Source: Alicycliphilus sp.
GTDB taxonomy: Bacteria; Pseudomonadota; Gammaproteobacteria; Burkholderiales; Burkholderiaceae_C
Length of the DNA stretch: 39,608 bases
Reading direction: 5' to 3'
Assembly: GCA_018054745.1 (NCBI GenBank)
Contig: JAGPIX010000007.1
Span: 1-39,608 of the forward strand
In this document: positions 14,542 through 23,118 of the stretch, piece by piece
Layout: every line of letters starts with the position of its first letter
How positions within the stretch are numbered: the first letter of the stretch is position 1
Notes under the pieces: model-generated
What the model was told of the DNA's origin: nothing
The model's database searches: none
What the model saw: only the letters and a program-made list of their open reading frames with translations
Translations under genes and position numbers: made by a program

Positions 14542-15994
14542 CGTGGCGACGGTCGAGCCCCATGGCCGCGTAGTAGCGAGCCTTCTCGGCGTACATGGCC
14601 TGGTCGGCCTGGTGCGCGGCGGCCTCGATCTGATCGCCTGACATGGCCACGGCCACGCCCATGGACAGGCTCAGGGCCTGGCCCGGGTAGAACTGGTTGT
14701 TCAGCTCCTGCAGGCTGATGATGCGCTCCATCAGTGCCTGCGCGCCGCGCTCGTCGGTCATGGGCAGCAGTACGCAGAACTCGTCCCCGCCTATGCGCGC
14801 CGTGCATGCCGAGGCATCGACGGCCTTGGCCAGCACCTCGCCTGCGCGACGCAGCATGGCGTCGCCAGCGGCATGGCCATGCTCGTCGTTGATGGCCTTC
14901 AGGCCATTGAGATCGATGGCGATCACCGCCACCGGCCAGGGCCCCTTGCGCGTGAGCCGGTTGAGCTCCTCCACGTAGTAGGCGCGGTTGCGCAGGCCGG
15001 TGAGCACATCATGCTTGCCCAGGTATTCCAGATAGGCCTCGGCCTTCTTGCGCGCCGAGATGTCCACCATGGACAGCAGCACCATGCCCCAGTCGTGGCG
15101 GTGCTCCTGCAGCACGGCAAACTGCATGTGCAGATGCACCGGCTCGCCGATCAGGCTGTAGTTGACCGCCTCGCGCTGCTGGAACAGCTTGCCCTCCCAC
15201 AGATCAAGCAGCTGCTCGCTGAACGAATCATGCATCTCGCCACGGAACACCTTGTCCAGGCCGGCCAGCAGGGTCTGCTTGTCGGGGGCGCCAAACATGC
15301 TCAGCGTGAGCTGGTTCACATCCAGCACACGGATCTCGCGCATGCAGCGCGAGACGAACTCTGGATGCACCTTCAGAAAGGTCTTCAGGTCGCTGATGCC
15401 CTGGGCACGCACCTCATCGAGCAGGGGCTTGACGGCGCTGAAATCCTCCACCCATAGCGACACGGGCGAATGCTCGAACAGGCCGCGCGCGTATTTCTCG
15501 CTGCGCTCCAGGCGCAGCCGTGCCTGCACGCGCTCGGTCACGTCCTCCAGCGACACCAGCACCCGGCTCCAGCAGCCCTCGTAGCCCGGCAGGATGCGCC
15601 CGCGGATGCGCACGTCCAGGCGCCGCCCGTCGAGCGCATAGTTCACCGTCTGGTTGGCATACTCGGGCACCCCGTCCCACAGCTGCGCGATCTCGGCAAT
15701 GGCGCTCTCGAACATGTCGCCGCGAAACACCTGATCCAGCGAAGCCTCCAGCGTCGCCTGGTCGGGCGCGGCAAACAGCTCCAGCGTGCGCCGGTTCACG
15801 CGCAGCAGCCGGATGCTGGCGCCATAGGCGCGCACGCACTCGGGGTGCCGACGCAGATGCGGCACCACGTCCACCACGCCTGCGGCGCGCCACTGCTCGA
15901 ACAGCCGGCGCACGGCGCTGTAGTCCTCCAGCCAGAGCGAGACAGGGGCGAGCTCGAACATATGCTCGAAATCGGTTGACGGGACAGGCAGCAT
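14537..15994 (-). CDS. Tandem PAS-like and GGDEF diguanylate cyclase
   Basis: This 485-residue cytosolic protein starts with two homologous PAS-like units (about 8-145 and 160-300). Both open with the same phrase (ELAPVSLWLEDYSAV and EHSPVSLWVEDFSAV) and share FRGDM/FRGEM, so they arose by internal duplication. A linker with DISARKKAEAYLEYLGKHD leads to a GGDEF domain with intact GGDEF at 402-406, consistent with c-di-GMP synthesis. The usual RxxD inhibitory site is missing: the equivalent positions are Asp and Ala. There is no EAL domain and no membrane segment, so the signal is probably cytosolic or a diffusible ligand. The frame opens at TTG 16000, but ATG 15994 has GGAG at proper spacing. 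Confidence 0.88.
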   Translation of the reverse strand: MLPVPSTDFEHMFELAPVSLWLEDYSAVRRLFEQWRAAGVVDVVPHLRRHPECVRAYGASIRLLRVNRRTLELFAAPDQATLEASLDQVFRGDMFESAIAEIAQLWDGVPEYANQTVNYALDGRRLDVRIRGRILPGYEGCWSRVLVSLEDVTERVQARLRLERSEKYARGLFEHSPVSLWVEDFSAVKPLLDEVRAQGISDLKTFLKVHPEFVSRCMREIRVLDVNQLTLSMFGAPDKQTLLAGLDKVFRGEMHDSFSEQLLDLWEGKLFQQREAVNYSLIGEPVHLHMQFAVLQEHRHDWGMVLLSMVDISARKKAEAYLEYLGKHDVLTGLRNRAYYVEELNRLTRKGPWPVAVIAIDLNGLKAINDEHGHAAGDAMLRRAGEVLAKAVDASACTARIGGDEFCVLLPMTDERGAQALMERIISLQELNNQFYPGQALSLSMGVAVAMSGDQIEAAAHQADQAMYAEKARYYAAMGLDRRHA

Positions 15995-16047
15995 GCACAA
16001 CTCCAGATATCCAGGAATTATCGGCAGCGGCCGGCCGGTCTTGATGC

Positions 16048-16078
16048 AAAAAAGCCAGCCGCGTTGCCGGGGCTGGCT
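16048..16078 (-). terminator. Rho-independent terminator of the DEAD-box helicase gene
   Basis: On the minus strand AGCCAGCC (from 16078-16071) pairs perfectly with GGCTGGCT (16060-16053) and is followed by a T6 run (16053-16048). It lies 37 bases after the helicase stop. Confidence 0.85.
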
Positions 16079-16114
16079 TGTCTCACGCTGCGGGCGGGCG
16101 GGCCGTCCGCCTGA

Positions 16115-17998
16115 TCAACGATCGTTGCGGGCCGGGCGCTTGCGCGCCTCGTGCGGCGTGAAGGACTTGCCGGTGCCGCCATGGGGCTTGGCAAAGCCGC
16201 CCTTGCCAAAGCCCGGCTTGGCAAAGTCGCTCTTGCGGCCAAAGTCACCGCGCGGCGCACCGCCGTCGCCACGGCCATGGTGGTGGCCATGGGGGGCATG
16301 GGCATGGCGCGGGCCGTCATTGAAACGGGGGGCGTCGCCAAAACGAGACGTTTCACCAAAACGGGACGTTTCACCAAAACGGGACGTTTCACCAAACCCG
16401 CCCTTGCGGCCATAGCCGTCGCCGTCACGGCGAGCACCAAAGCCGCCACGATCGCCGCCAAAGCCGCCGCGCGGGCCGCGCTCGCCAAAGCCGCCGCGAT
16501 CACCAAAACCGCCACGGTCGCCATGGCCACGGCCGGCGCCGCCAAAGCGCTGGTCGCGCCCACGGCCGCCGCCCTCGCGGCCACCACGGCCGGCAAAGTC
16601 GGGGCGGCCACCCTGGGGGAAGCGCTGTGTGGGCTCCAGGCCTTCCACCACCTCGGCCTTGAACTGCTGGCGGCTGTAGCCCTCGATGTCAAAGATCTTG
16701 CGGCGGTCGCGGAACTCGGCAAAGGTCACGGCCAGGCCGTCGCGGCCGGCGCGGCCGGTGCGGCCGATGCGGTGCGTGTAGTCCTCGGCCTTCATCGGCA
16801 AACCGAAATTGAAGACATGGGTGATGGTGGGCACGTCGATGCCGCGTGCGGCCACGTCGGTGGCCACCAGGATCTGCACCTGGCCATTGCGCAGCGCCAT
16901 CAGGCGGCGGTTGCGCAGGCCCTGGCTCAGAGCGCCATGCAGCGCCACGGCGCTGAAGCCATCCTGCTGCAGGTCATTCGCCAGGCCGTCGCACTCCACC
17001 TGGGTGCTGGCAAACACGATGGCCTGGTCGATGGAAGCGTCGCGCAGCCAGTGGTCCAGGAGCTTCCTCTTGTGCTGGGCGTTGTCGGCCCAGAACAGCT
17101 TCTGCTGGATGTTGGAATGCTTCTCCTGCGGCGAGTCGATCTGGATCTTCTTCACGCTGGCGCCGCCATCGTGCATCACGCGCATGGCCAGCTGCTGGAT
17201 GCGCGGCGCAAAGGTGGCGCTGAACATCATGGTCTGCTTGCGTTGGGCCGTCAGCTCATTGATCTCGGCCAGGTCGTCGGAGAAACCCAGATCCAGCATG
17301 CGATCGGCCTCGTCCACAACCAGGAACTGCACCTGGTCCAGCTTGATCTGCTGCGAGCGCTGCAGATCCAGCAGGCGGCCCGGCGTGGCCACCACCAGGT
17401 TGGCGTTCTGCAGCTTGGCGATCTGCATCTGGTAGGGCATGCCGCCCACCACGTTGGCGATGCGCAGGCCCTTGCAATGCTTGACCAGGTCGATGGCGTC
17501 ATGCGCCACCTGCTGCGCCAGCTCGCGCGTGGGGCACAGCACCAGGGCGCCGGGCACGGCGGCCTTGAAGTTGCGCGCCTGCATGGGGTTCTTGCGCTTG
17601 GGGCGCTTGGGGGCCGCCTCGCCACGTGCCGCGGCCTCAAGAGCGGCGCGCTCATACTCGGCACGCTGCGCGGCCTCGGCCTCGGCCTGCTGGCGCAGCA
17701 GCGTGTGCAGCACGGGCAGCAGGAAGGCCGCGGTCTTGCCGCTGCCGGTCTGGCTGGAGACCATCAGGTCGATGAAGCGGCCGTCCTCGGCGCCGGCGCC
17801 CATGGCCAGGGGAATGGCCTTGTCCTGCACGGCCGTGGGCTGGGTGTAGCCCAGGTCGGCCACGGCCTGCACCAGCTCGGGCGCCAGGCCCAGCTGGACA
17901 AAGCCATTGGGCAGGGCTGCCTCGGGCGCTGCATTGATCGCGGAAATAACGGATTCGGCAGGCGCGCACTCGCCCTGCAACAGAACTTGCTCAGTCAT
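16115..17998 (-). CDS. DEAD-box ATP-dependent RNA helicase with RGG-rich tail (RhlE-like)
   Basis: This 627-residue helicase has the Q motif (GYTQPTAVQ), Walker A SSQTGSGKT (81-89), PTREL, TPGR, VDEAD (228-232), SAT, and motif VI HRIGRTGRAGR. A charged, Ala/Glu-rich insertion of ~45 residues (about 102-146) lies between motifs I and Ia. The C-terminal ~180 residues are a low-complexity Gly/Arg/Phe tail (GGFGDRGGFGERG and similar, then an His-rich stretch) of the type that binds RNA and can drive phase separation. It would remodel RNA, for instance in ribosome assembly or cold adaptation. It is transcribed alone and divergently from a MocR regulator, with an unusual hairpin-plus-T7 in its leader. 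Whether it is the RhlE or another paralogue cannot be settled without alignment. Confidence 0.93.
   Translation of the reverse strand: MTEQVLLQGECAPAESVISAINAAPEAALPNGFVQLGLAPELVQAVADLGYTQPTAVQDKAIPLAMGAGAEDGRFIDLMVSSQTGSGKTAAFLLPVLHTLLRQQAEAEAAQRAEYERAALEAAARGEAAPKRPKRKNPMQARNFKAAVPGALVLCPTRELAQQVAHDAIDLVKHCKGLRIANVVGGMPYQMQIAKLQNANLVVATPGRLLDLQRSQQIKLDQVQFLVVDEADRMLDLGFSDDLAEINELTAQRKQTMMFSATFAPRIQQLAMRVMHDGGASVKKIQIDSPQEKHSNIQQKLFWADNAQHKRKLLDHWLRDASIDQAIVFASTQVECDGLANDLQQDGFSAVALHGALSQGLRNRRLMALRNGQVQILVATDVAARGIDVPTITHVFNFGLPMKAEDYTHRIGRTGRAGRDGLAVTFAEFRDRRKIFDIEGYSRQQFKAEVVEGLEPTQRFPQGGRPDFAGRGGREGGGRGRDQRFGGAGRGHGDRGGFGDRGGFGERGPRGGFGGDRGGFGARRDGDGYGRKGGFGETSRFGETSRFGETSRFGDAPRFNDGPRHAHAPHGHHHGRGDGGAPRGDFGRKSDFAKPGFGKGGFAKPHGGTGKSFTPHEARKRPARNDR
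16336..16397 (-). repeat. 18-base tandem repeat in the helicase tail
   Basis: Three 18-base units (16336, 16354 and 16372; the last two identical, CACCAAAACGGGACGTTT) plus a partial fourth encode FGETSR three times. The near-identity at DNA level implies recent expansion or contraction. Confidence 0.85.
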
Positions 17999-18180
17999 GA
18001 TTTGCTCACACGAAGACGGCCGCAGGCGCTACCTGGGCAGGCTTCGCTCGATGGTTACAAAACATCAACCATCAAACGAAACCAAGGGCCGCAGCGGACG
18101 ACCCGGGTGGGCATTGGTTGCAAGGCGCCGCGTGGCTGTCACGCTGGCGTGCAGTGCCCGATGTGTGAAGGGAGATGCAC

Positions 18181-18212
18181 AAAAAAATTGCACCGCGCTC
18201 TTGGCGGTGCAA
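18181..18212 (-). terminator. Intrinsic terminator-like hairpin in the helicase leader
   Basis: On the minus strand TTGCACCGC (18212-18204) pairs perfectly with GCGGTGCAA (18196-18188) around a seven-base loop and is followed by TTTTTTT (18187-18181, within a run of T). It lies 190 bases upstream of the helicase start with no gene on that strand above it. It may be an attenuator, an sRNA terminator or a 5' stabilising hairpin. Confidence 0.65.
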
Positions 18213-18219
18213 GCGGCGA

Positions 18220-18248
18220 ATTATGACATGGCTCGGGTTTTCCCGCAA
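18220..18248 (-). promoter_or_regulatory. Possible sigma70 promoter of the helicase transcript
   Basis: TTGCGG (18248-18243) and CATAAT (18225-18220) are separated by 17 bases on the minus strand. Transcription would begin near 18213, immediately before the hairpin at 18212-18188. Confidence 0.4.
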
Positions 18249-18310
18249 GCGATGGTTTTGCAGGTCAAAGCTAACATGCATCAAGTCGATGCACCTTGCA
18301 GGAGGACGCC

Positions 18311-19819
18311 ATGCAGCTACCGCTGAACATCGTCGCCCACGGCAGCGAAAGCCTGCAACAGCAGATCACGCAGCAGATCCGCTGCCTGATTCATGACGGC
18401 CGCCTGGCGCCCGGTACGCGCATGCCTGCCACGCGCGAGCTGGCGAGCGACCTGGGCGTGTCGCGCAATACCGTGATTGGCGCCTTCCAGCGCCTGATTG
18501 CCGAGGGCTGCCTGGAATCGCGCGAGCCCGTGGGCACCTTTGTCGCACAGCGCATCATCGTCGATCGGGTAGCGCCGCCCGTAGTGACGGGCCAGGCCAC
18601 CCCTCCTTTCACGTCAGCGGCGCGGCAAGACACCGGCATGCACCGGCCGCAACCGCGCCTGCGCCCGCCGCAACACTGGCAGCCACACCATGTCGCGCGC
18701 CCGCATGCGGGCCAGGTGGGGCTGGACTTTTGGGTTGGCCGACCGGACGCCAGGCTGTTTCCGCTGCGCAGCTGGGGCATGCTGCTTGCACGGGCGCTGC
18801 ACAGCCAGCCACACCAGCTGTGCGAATACGGCGACCCGCAGGGCATGCTGGCGCTGCGCGAGGCCATCGCCAGCCATATTGGCGCCACGCGCGGCATTGC
18901 CACCGACGCCGGCCGCGTGCTCATCACCAACGGCATCCAGGAGGGCCTGAGCCTGCTGGCTCAACTGCTGATTGCCCCGGGCGTGGAGGTGGCCGTGGAA
19001 AACCCCTGCTACATGGGAGCCAGCCGCGTGTTTGCGGCGCATGGCGGGGTGCTGGCGGGCGTGCCGGTGGACGACCAGGGCATGCGCACGGATGCACTGC
19101 CGCGCAGGGCGGCGCTGGCCTATGTCACGCCCTCGCACCAGTATCCGCTTGGCGGCACGCTGCCGCTGGAGCGACGCGAGGCCCTGCTGGCCTGGGCGCG
19201 CAACTGCGGTGCCTATGTGCTGGAAGACGACTACGACAGCGACTTTTTCTACGACCGTGCGCCGCTGCTGGCTCTGAAAAGCCTGGATCACCATGACCAG
19301 GTGGTGTACCTGGGCACTTTCTCCAAGACCCTTGGCGCGGGCCTGCGCATTGGCTACATGGTGCTGCCGCACAGTCTGTGCCAGGCAGCAGTGAACGCCA
19401 AGGCCATGCTGAACAACAGCCAGTCCTGGCTGGAGCAGGCGGCGCTGGCAGCCTTCATGGCCGAGGGTGGCTATGAACATCATGTGCGCCGCCTGCGGCG
19501 CCTGTACGCGGATCGGCGCGACCACCTGCGCACGGCCCTGGGGCAATGGCTGCCAGACTGGCAGGTGCAGGGCGCGGGCAGCGGCATGCACCTGGTTGCC
19601 AGGGTGCCGCCAAATGCCGCACCGATTCATGAGCTGGAACGCGCGGCCCACGCCCAGGGGGTGGGCATCTATGGTGTCGAGCGCGGCAATGGTCAATTGC
19701 TGAACGTGGCAGCGGATCACCCCTGGCGACGCATCGTGCTGCTGGGCTATGCCTCGCTCGACGAGCCACAAATCAGCGATGCGCTGTTGAGGCTGAGGCA
19801 GGTTTTTCCCCATTCTTGA
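18311..19819 (+). CDS. MocR-type transcription regulator (GntR HTH fused to PLP aminotransferase fold)
   Basis: This 502-residue fusion has an N-terminal GntR winged helix (about 1-78; TRELASDLGVSRNTVIGAFQ is the recognition region), a Pro/Gln-rich linker (~85-135) and a fold-type I aminotransferase-like domain (~140-500). PLP-binding marks are ITNGIQEGLSLLAQLL, EDDYDSDFFYDR and the lysine in TFSKTLGAGLRIGY. Members sense PLP adducts and control vitamin B6, GABA, taurine, D-Ala or transport genes. No obvious target is adjacent: the divergent neighbour is a helicase. ATG 18311 is chosen over the upstream TTG because CAGGAGGA lies just before it. The last 47 bases overlap the convergent ccmI gene. 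Confidence 0.9.
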   Translation: MQLPLNIVAHGSESLQQQITQQIRCLIHDGRLAPGTRMPATRELASDLGVSRNTVIGAFQRLIAEGCLESREPVGTFVAQRIIVDRVAPPVVTGQATPPFTSAARQDTGMHRPQPRLRPPQHWQPHHVARPHAGQVGLDFWVGRPDARLFPLRSWGMLLARALHSQPHQLCEYGDPQGMLALREAIASHIGATRGIATDAGRVLITNGIQEGLSLLAQLLIAPGVEVAVENPCYMGASRVFAAHGGVLAGVPVDDQGMRTDALPRRAALAYVTPSHQYPLGGTLPLERREALLAWARNCGAYVLEDDYDSDFFYDRAPLLALKSLDHHDQVVYLGTFSKTLGAGLRIGYMVLPHSLCQAAVNAKAMLNNSQSWLEQAALAAFMAEGGYEHHVRRLRRLYADRRDHLRTALGQWLPDWQVQGAGSGMHLVARVPPNAAPIHELERAAHAQGVGIYGVERGNGQLLNVAADHPWRRIVLLGYASLDEPQISDALLRLRQVFPHS

Positions 19820-21074
19820 GCTCAGCCGAGCGGCCCACCACCTTGTCGAGCACCAGCCTGAGGTTGCTGCTGCCCAGCGCCACGCGCTCCAAACGGCCCT
19901 CTATGTCGCCCGCCTGGGCCACCGGGCTGCCCAGGCGCGAGATGCGGGCCACGATATCCACCTGGGAAAAGCTGGACAGCGCCCTGCCCTGCCCCATGGC
20001 ACTGCTGTCATCGAGCTGGAAGGCCACGGGCCAGCCCCCGGCGCGGGTGCGCATGGCGGCGACCGGCATGGGCGGACCGCCGGGCGCGCGGGCAAAGATG
20101 AACAGGGTGTCGGTGGGGGCCACCCTGGCCGCAAGCTCGCTGGCCACCGTCACCGTGCCGCTGATGCCCGCCTTGCTGGCGGGCGCCTGGTCCGCCACGC
20201 GCGCCATGACAGGTGCAGTGTCGGGATGGCCGGCCGGCAGGGCTGCCGGGGGCGGTGGAGCCTCGCCCCTGGCGCGCGCCAGCAGCACGCGCACGCGCTC
20301 AAGGTCTTGGGGGTCGGCCGCCACCAGCTGCTCCAGCCGGCTCCAGTGCTGGAGGGCGCCGTCCCGGTCGCCGGCCTGCAGGGCCGCAGCCCCGGCCAGC
20401 GCCAGGGCATTCAGGTTGTCGGCCTCGATGCGCAGGGCACGCGCCAGCAGATTCTGGGGCTGGCCGCTCAAATCGCGCTGCTGGGTCATGGCCACGGCAT
20501 TGGCGTATTCAACCAGCAGGTTGGCGTCGTCAGGCCGCAGCTCGCTGGCCTTGGCGTAGGCCCGCACGGCCTCGGCGGCACGCCCTGCGGACAGCTGGGA
20601 ACGCGCCAGCAGCATCCAGCCATCGGCATCGCCACCAGTGCTTTCCAGGCGCTGGGCCAGCGCCTGTACCGCTGCGTCCATTTGCCGTTCATGGACTGGA
20701 GGACTCTGCCCCGCCAGCATGAGTGCGCCGGGCTGGCCCACCACCAGGTACAGCGCAACCGCCATCAAAGGCAAGGCGATGCCCAAGCCCAGCGCGGCAC
20801 CCCGGTTGGCGCCGCGGCTGCGCTCTTGCTGCTGCTGGCGCATGGCATCGGCCGCCAGTGCCTGGCGGCGCAGGGCATCGCCGCTGCGACCATGCTCCAG
20901 CGCGTCGATGCGGCCGGCCGCCAGATCCTCATCGAGCTCGCGCATGGCATCGGCCAACACGGTCAGGTTCGCGCCCGCGCCGGTGCCCGCAGCACGCGTG
21001 CGCAGCAGGGGCAAGACCACAAAGGCCAGGGCCAGTGCCAGCATGGCTGCCGCCAGCAGAACAAACCCGGTCAT
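19773..21074 (-). CDS. ccmI: Cytochrome c biogenesis protein CcmI (CycH-like, TPR)
   Basis: This 433-residue protein has a membrane segment at the N-terminus (GFVLLAAAMLALALAFVVLPLL), a cytosolic loop, a second segment (ALGLGIALPLMAVALYLVVG) and a periplasmic region with TPR-like helices (DGWMLLARSQLSAGRAAEAVRAY and following). The C-terminal domain has the GTVTVASELAARVAPTDTLFIFAR strand pattern. CcmI/NrfG proteins hold apocytochrome c for haem ligation by CcmF with CcmH. The ATG at 21074 has GGAGGTGG upstream, and the TTG/ATG region further upstream (21089) is less likely. It follows ccmF by 16 bases as the last gene of the hao operon. No ccmH or ccmG is present here. Its 3' end overlaps the convergent MocR gene by 47 bases. 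Confidence 0.85.
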   Translation of the reverse strand: MTGFVLLAAAMLALALAFVVLPLLRTRAAGTGAGANLTVLADAMRELDEDLAAGRIDALEHGRSGDALRRQALAADAMRQQQQERSRGANRGAALGLGIALPLMAVALYLVVGQPGALMLAGQSPPVHERQMDAAVQALAQRLESTGGDADGWMLLARSQLSAGRAAEAVRAYAKASELRPDDANLLVEYANAVAMTQQRDLSGQPQNLLARALRIEADNLNALALAGAAALQAGDRDGALQHWSRLEQLVAADPQDLERVRVLLARARGEAPPPPAALPAGHPDTAPVMARVADQAPASKAGISGTVTVASELAARVAPTDTLFIFARAPGGPPMPVAAMRTRAGGWPVAFQLDDSSAMGQGRALSSFSQVDIVARISRLGSPVAQAGDIEGRLERVALGSSNLRLVLDKVVGRSAELKNGEKPASASTAHR

Positions 21075-21090
21075 GTGTGCCACCTCCATC

Positions 21091-23118
21091 TCATCGCCGC
21101 GCCTCTTTCAATGCCACGGTGCCCCGGCCGCGCTCTGCGCGCACCACGGCGCCAGGTGGCGCCGGTTGCGCGGCAGCCAGCGCGCGTGGCCGGTAGCGGC
21201 GATCGAGCACGGCCCAAAAGCCCCCCAGGGCCATGAACCCACAGCCCCACCAGATCCAGGCGATGAAGGGCTTGTAGTACACGCGCACCACCCAGCGATT
21301 GCCGCCCAGGGACTCTCCCAGCGCCGCATACAGGTCGCGCGCCAGCCCGCTGTGGATGGCGGCCTCGGTCATGGGCGATGGATTGCGGCCGGCGGTATAC
21401 AGGCGCCGCTCGGGTTGCAGCGTGGCCACGACCCTGTCGCCCCGCAGCACCTGCAGTGTGGCCACGTCGGCGAGGTAGTTGGGGCCCTGCTGGCGCCGCA
21501 CACCATCAAAGCGGAATTCATAGCCCGCCAGGGTGGTGGACAGGCCGGGCTCCATGGTCACGTCCCTTTCCTGCTCATAGCCCTTGACCAGGGTGACGCC
21601 GACGATGAACACCGCCAGGCCGCAATGCGCCAGCAGCATGCCGTAGTAGCTGCGCGGCTGTTTGCGCACGCGCAGCCAGAGCCCATCGCGGCCCACCGGG
21701 CGCAACTGCCGTATCAGGCTCAGTACGGTGGTGGCAAAAATCCAGAATGCAAAGAACAGGCCAAGTCCCACCAGTGCCGACCAACCGCCCATGAGCCAGG
21801 GCGCCAGCAGGGCCGAGGCAAGGCTCACCGCCAGCGCCCAGCGCAGCAGGCGTGCCAAATCCGGCACCTGGTCGCCGCCCCAGCGCGCGAGTGGCCCCAC
21901 GCCCATGAGGAACAGCGCCGGTGCCATCAGCGGCACGAGGACGCTGTCGAAATACGGCGGCCCCACCGACAGCTTGCCCAGACCCAGCGCATCGAGCAGC
22001 AAGGGGTACAGCGTGCCCAGCAGCACGGCCGCGCAGGCCACGAGCAGCAGCAGGTTGTTCGCCAGCAGCATGGCTTCGCGCGACAGCAGGTCGAAGCGGC
22101 TGCCGCCGCCGACCAGCGGCGCACGCCAGGCAAACAGGATCAGTGAGCCGCCGATGACGATGATCAGAAAGCCCAGGATGTAGATGCCTCGCGATGGATC
22201 GGTGGCAAAGGCATGCACCGAGGTCAGCACGCCCGAGCGCACCAGGAAGGTGCCCAGCAGAGACAAGGCAAAGGCGATGATGGCCAGCAGCGCCGTCCAC
22301 ATGCGAAAGCCGCCGCGCTTTTCGGTCACCGCCAATGAGTGCAGCAGCGCCGTGCTGACCAGCCAGGGCATGAGCGAGGCGTTTTCCACCGGATCCCAGA
22401 ACCACCAGCCACCCCAGCCCAGCTCGTAGTAGGCCCAGGCGCTGCCCAGCGCTATGCCCAGCGTGAGAAAGCACCACGACACCGTGGCCCAGGGCCGCGA
22501 CCAGCGCGCCCAGGCGGCGTCCAGCCGTCCCGCCAGCAGGGCAGAGATGGCAAAGGCAAACGCCACCACCGTGCCCACGTAACCCATGTAGAGCAGCGGC
22601 GGGTGAAAGATCAGGCCGGGATCCTGCAGCTGCGGATTCAGGTCCTGGCCGTCGGGCGCGGCCGGCAGCAGGCGGCTGAAGGGGTTGGAGGTGAACAGGA
22701 TGAAGGCCAGAAAGCCCACGCTGATCAGCCCCATCACGCCCAGGATGCGGGCACGCGCAGGCTCGTCCAGGTGGCGCGAGAAGAAGGACACCGCCACGCT
22801 CCAGCCGCCCAGAATGAGGGCCCACAGCAGGATGGAGCCCTCATGCCCGCCCCATACGCCGGCAATACGGTAAGGCAGGGGCAGGGCCGAGTTGGAATGC
22901 TGCACCACATACAGCACGGAAAAATCATTGCTCACGAAGGCATGGGTCAGGCAGGCGAAGGCCATCGCCACGAACAGGCATTGCCCGCGCGCCGCAGGGC
23001 GGGCAAAGGCCATCCAGTCCCCATTGCCACGCGCCGCGCCGACGAGCGGCAACACGCCCTGGGCCAGCGCCAGCACCAAGGCCAGCACCAGGGCAAACTG
23101 GCCCAGCTCGGCGCTCAT
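21091..23118 (-). CDS. ccmF: Cytochrome c haem lyase subunit CcmF (NrfE-like role possible)
   Basis: This 675-residue polytopic membrane protein has the tryptophan-rich WWD domain (YELGWGGWWFWDPVENASL) that presents haem in the periplasm. Conserved His positions occur in VVQHSNSALP, WGGHEGSILLW, SVHAFATDP and LLAHCGLAVF. With CcmH/CcmI it attaches haem to CXXCH motifs of apocytochromes. The open frame is much longer at its 5' end, but ATG 23118 overlaps the haoB stop (ATGA at 23115-23118) and begins the normal CcmF N-terminus (SAELGQFALVLALVLAL). It follows haoA and haoB, whose eight-haem product needs heavy haem ligation. The rest of the ccm genes must be elsewhere. Confidence 0.93.
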   Translation of the reverse strand: MSAELGQFALVLALVLALAQGVLPLVGAARGNGDWMAFARPAARGQCLFVAMAFACLTHAFVSNDFSVLYVVQHSNSALPLPYRIAGVWGGHEGSILLWALILGGWSVAVSFFSRHLDEPARARILGVMGLISVGFLAFILFTSNPFSRLLPAAPDGQDLNPQLQDPGLIFHPPLLYMGYVGTVVAFAFAISALLAGRLDAAWARWSRPWATVSWCFLTLGIALGSAWAYYELGWGGWWFWDPVENASLMPWLVSTALLHSLAVTEKRGGFRMWTALLAIIAFALSLLGTFLVRSGVLTSVHAFATDPSRGIYILGFLIIVIGGSLILFAWRAPLVGGGSRFDLLSREAMLLANNLLLLVACAAVLLGTLYPLLLDALGLGKLSVGPPYFDSVLVPLMAPALFLMGVGPLARWGGDQVPDLARLLRWALAVSLASALLAPWLMGGWSALVGLGLFFAFWIFATTVLSLIRQLRPVGRDGLWLRVRKQPRSYYGMLLAHCGLAVFIVGVTLVKGYEQERDVTMEPGLSTTLAGYEFRFDGVRRQQGPNYLADVATLQVLRGDRVVATLQPERRLYTAGRNPSPMTEAAIHSGLARDLYAALGESLGGNRWVVRVYYKPFIAWIWWGCGFMALGGFWAVLDRRYRPRALAAAQPAPPGAVVRAERGRGTVALKEARR

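Larger units (their letters stand above)
17999..18310. other. Divergent leader region, helicase and MocR regulator
   Basis: This 312-base region has no supported gene. It holds a 7-base inverted repeat (GATGGTT 18050-18056, AACCATC 18067-18073), a minus-strand hairpin with T7 (18181-18212), a minus-strand sigma70-like promoter (18220-18248) and the GGAGGA ribosome binding site of the MocR gene. Confidence 0.6.

Noticed and set aside
16151..18226. 691-residue open frame opposite the DEAD-box helicase
   Set aside because: Its low-complexity Ala/Lys/Thr start mirrors the RGG repeats of the helicase tail. It has no ribosome binding site and no family resemblance.
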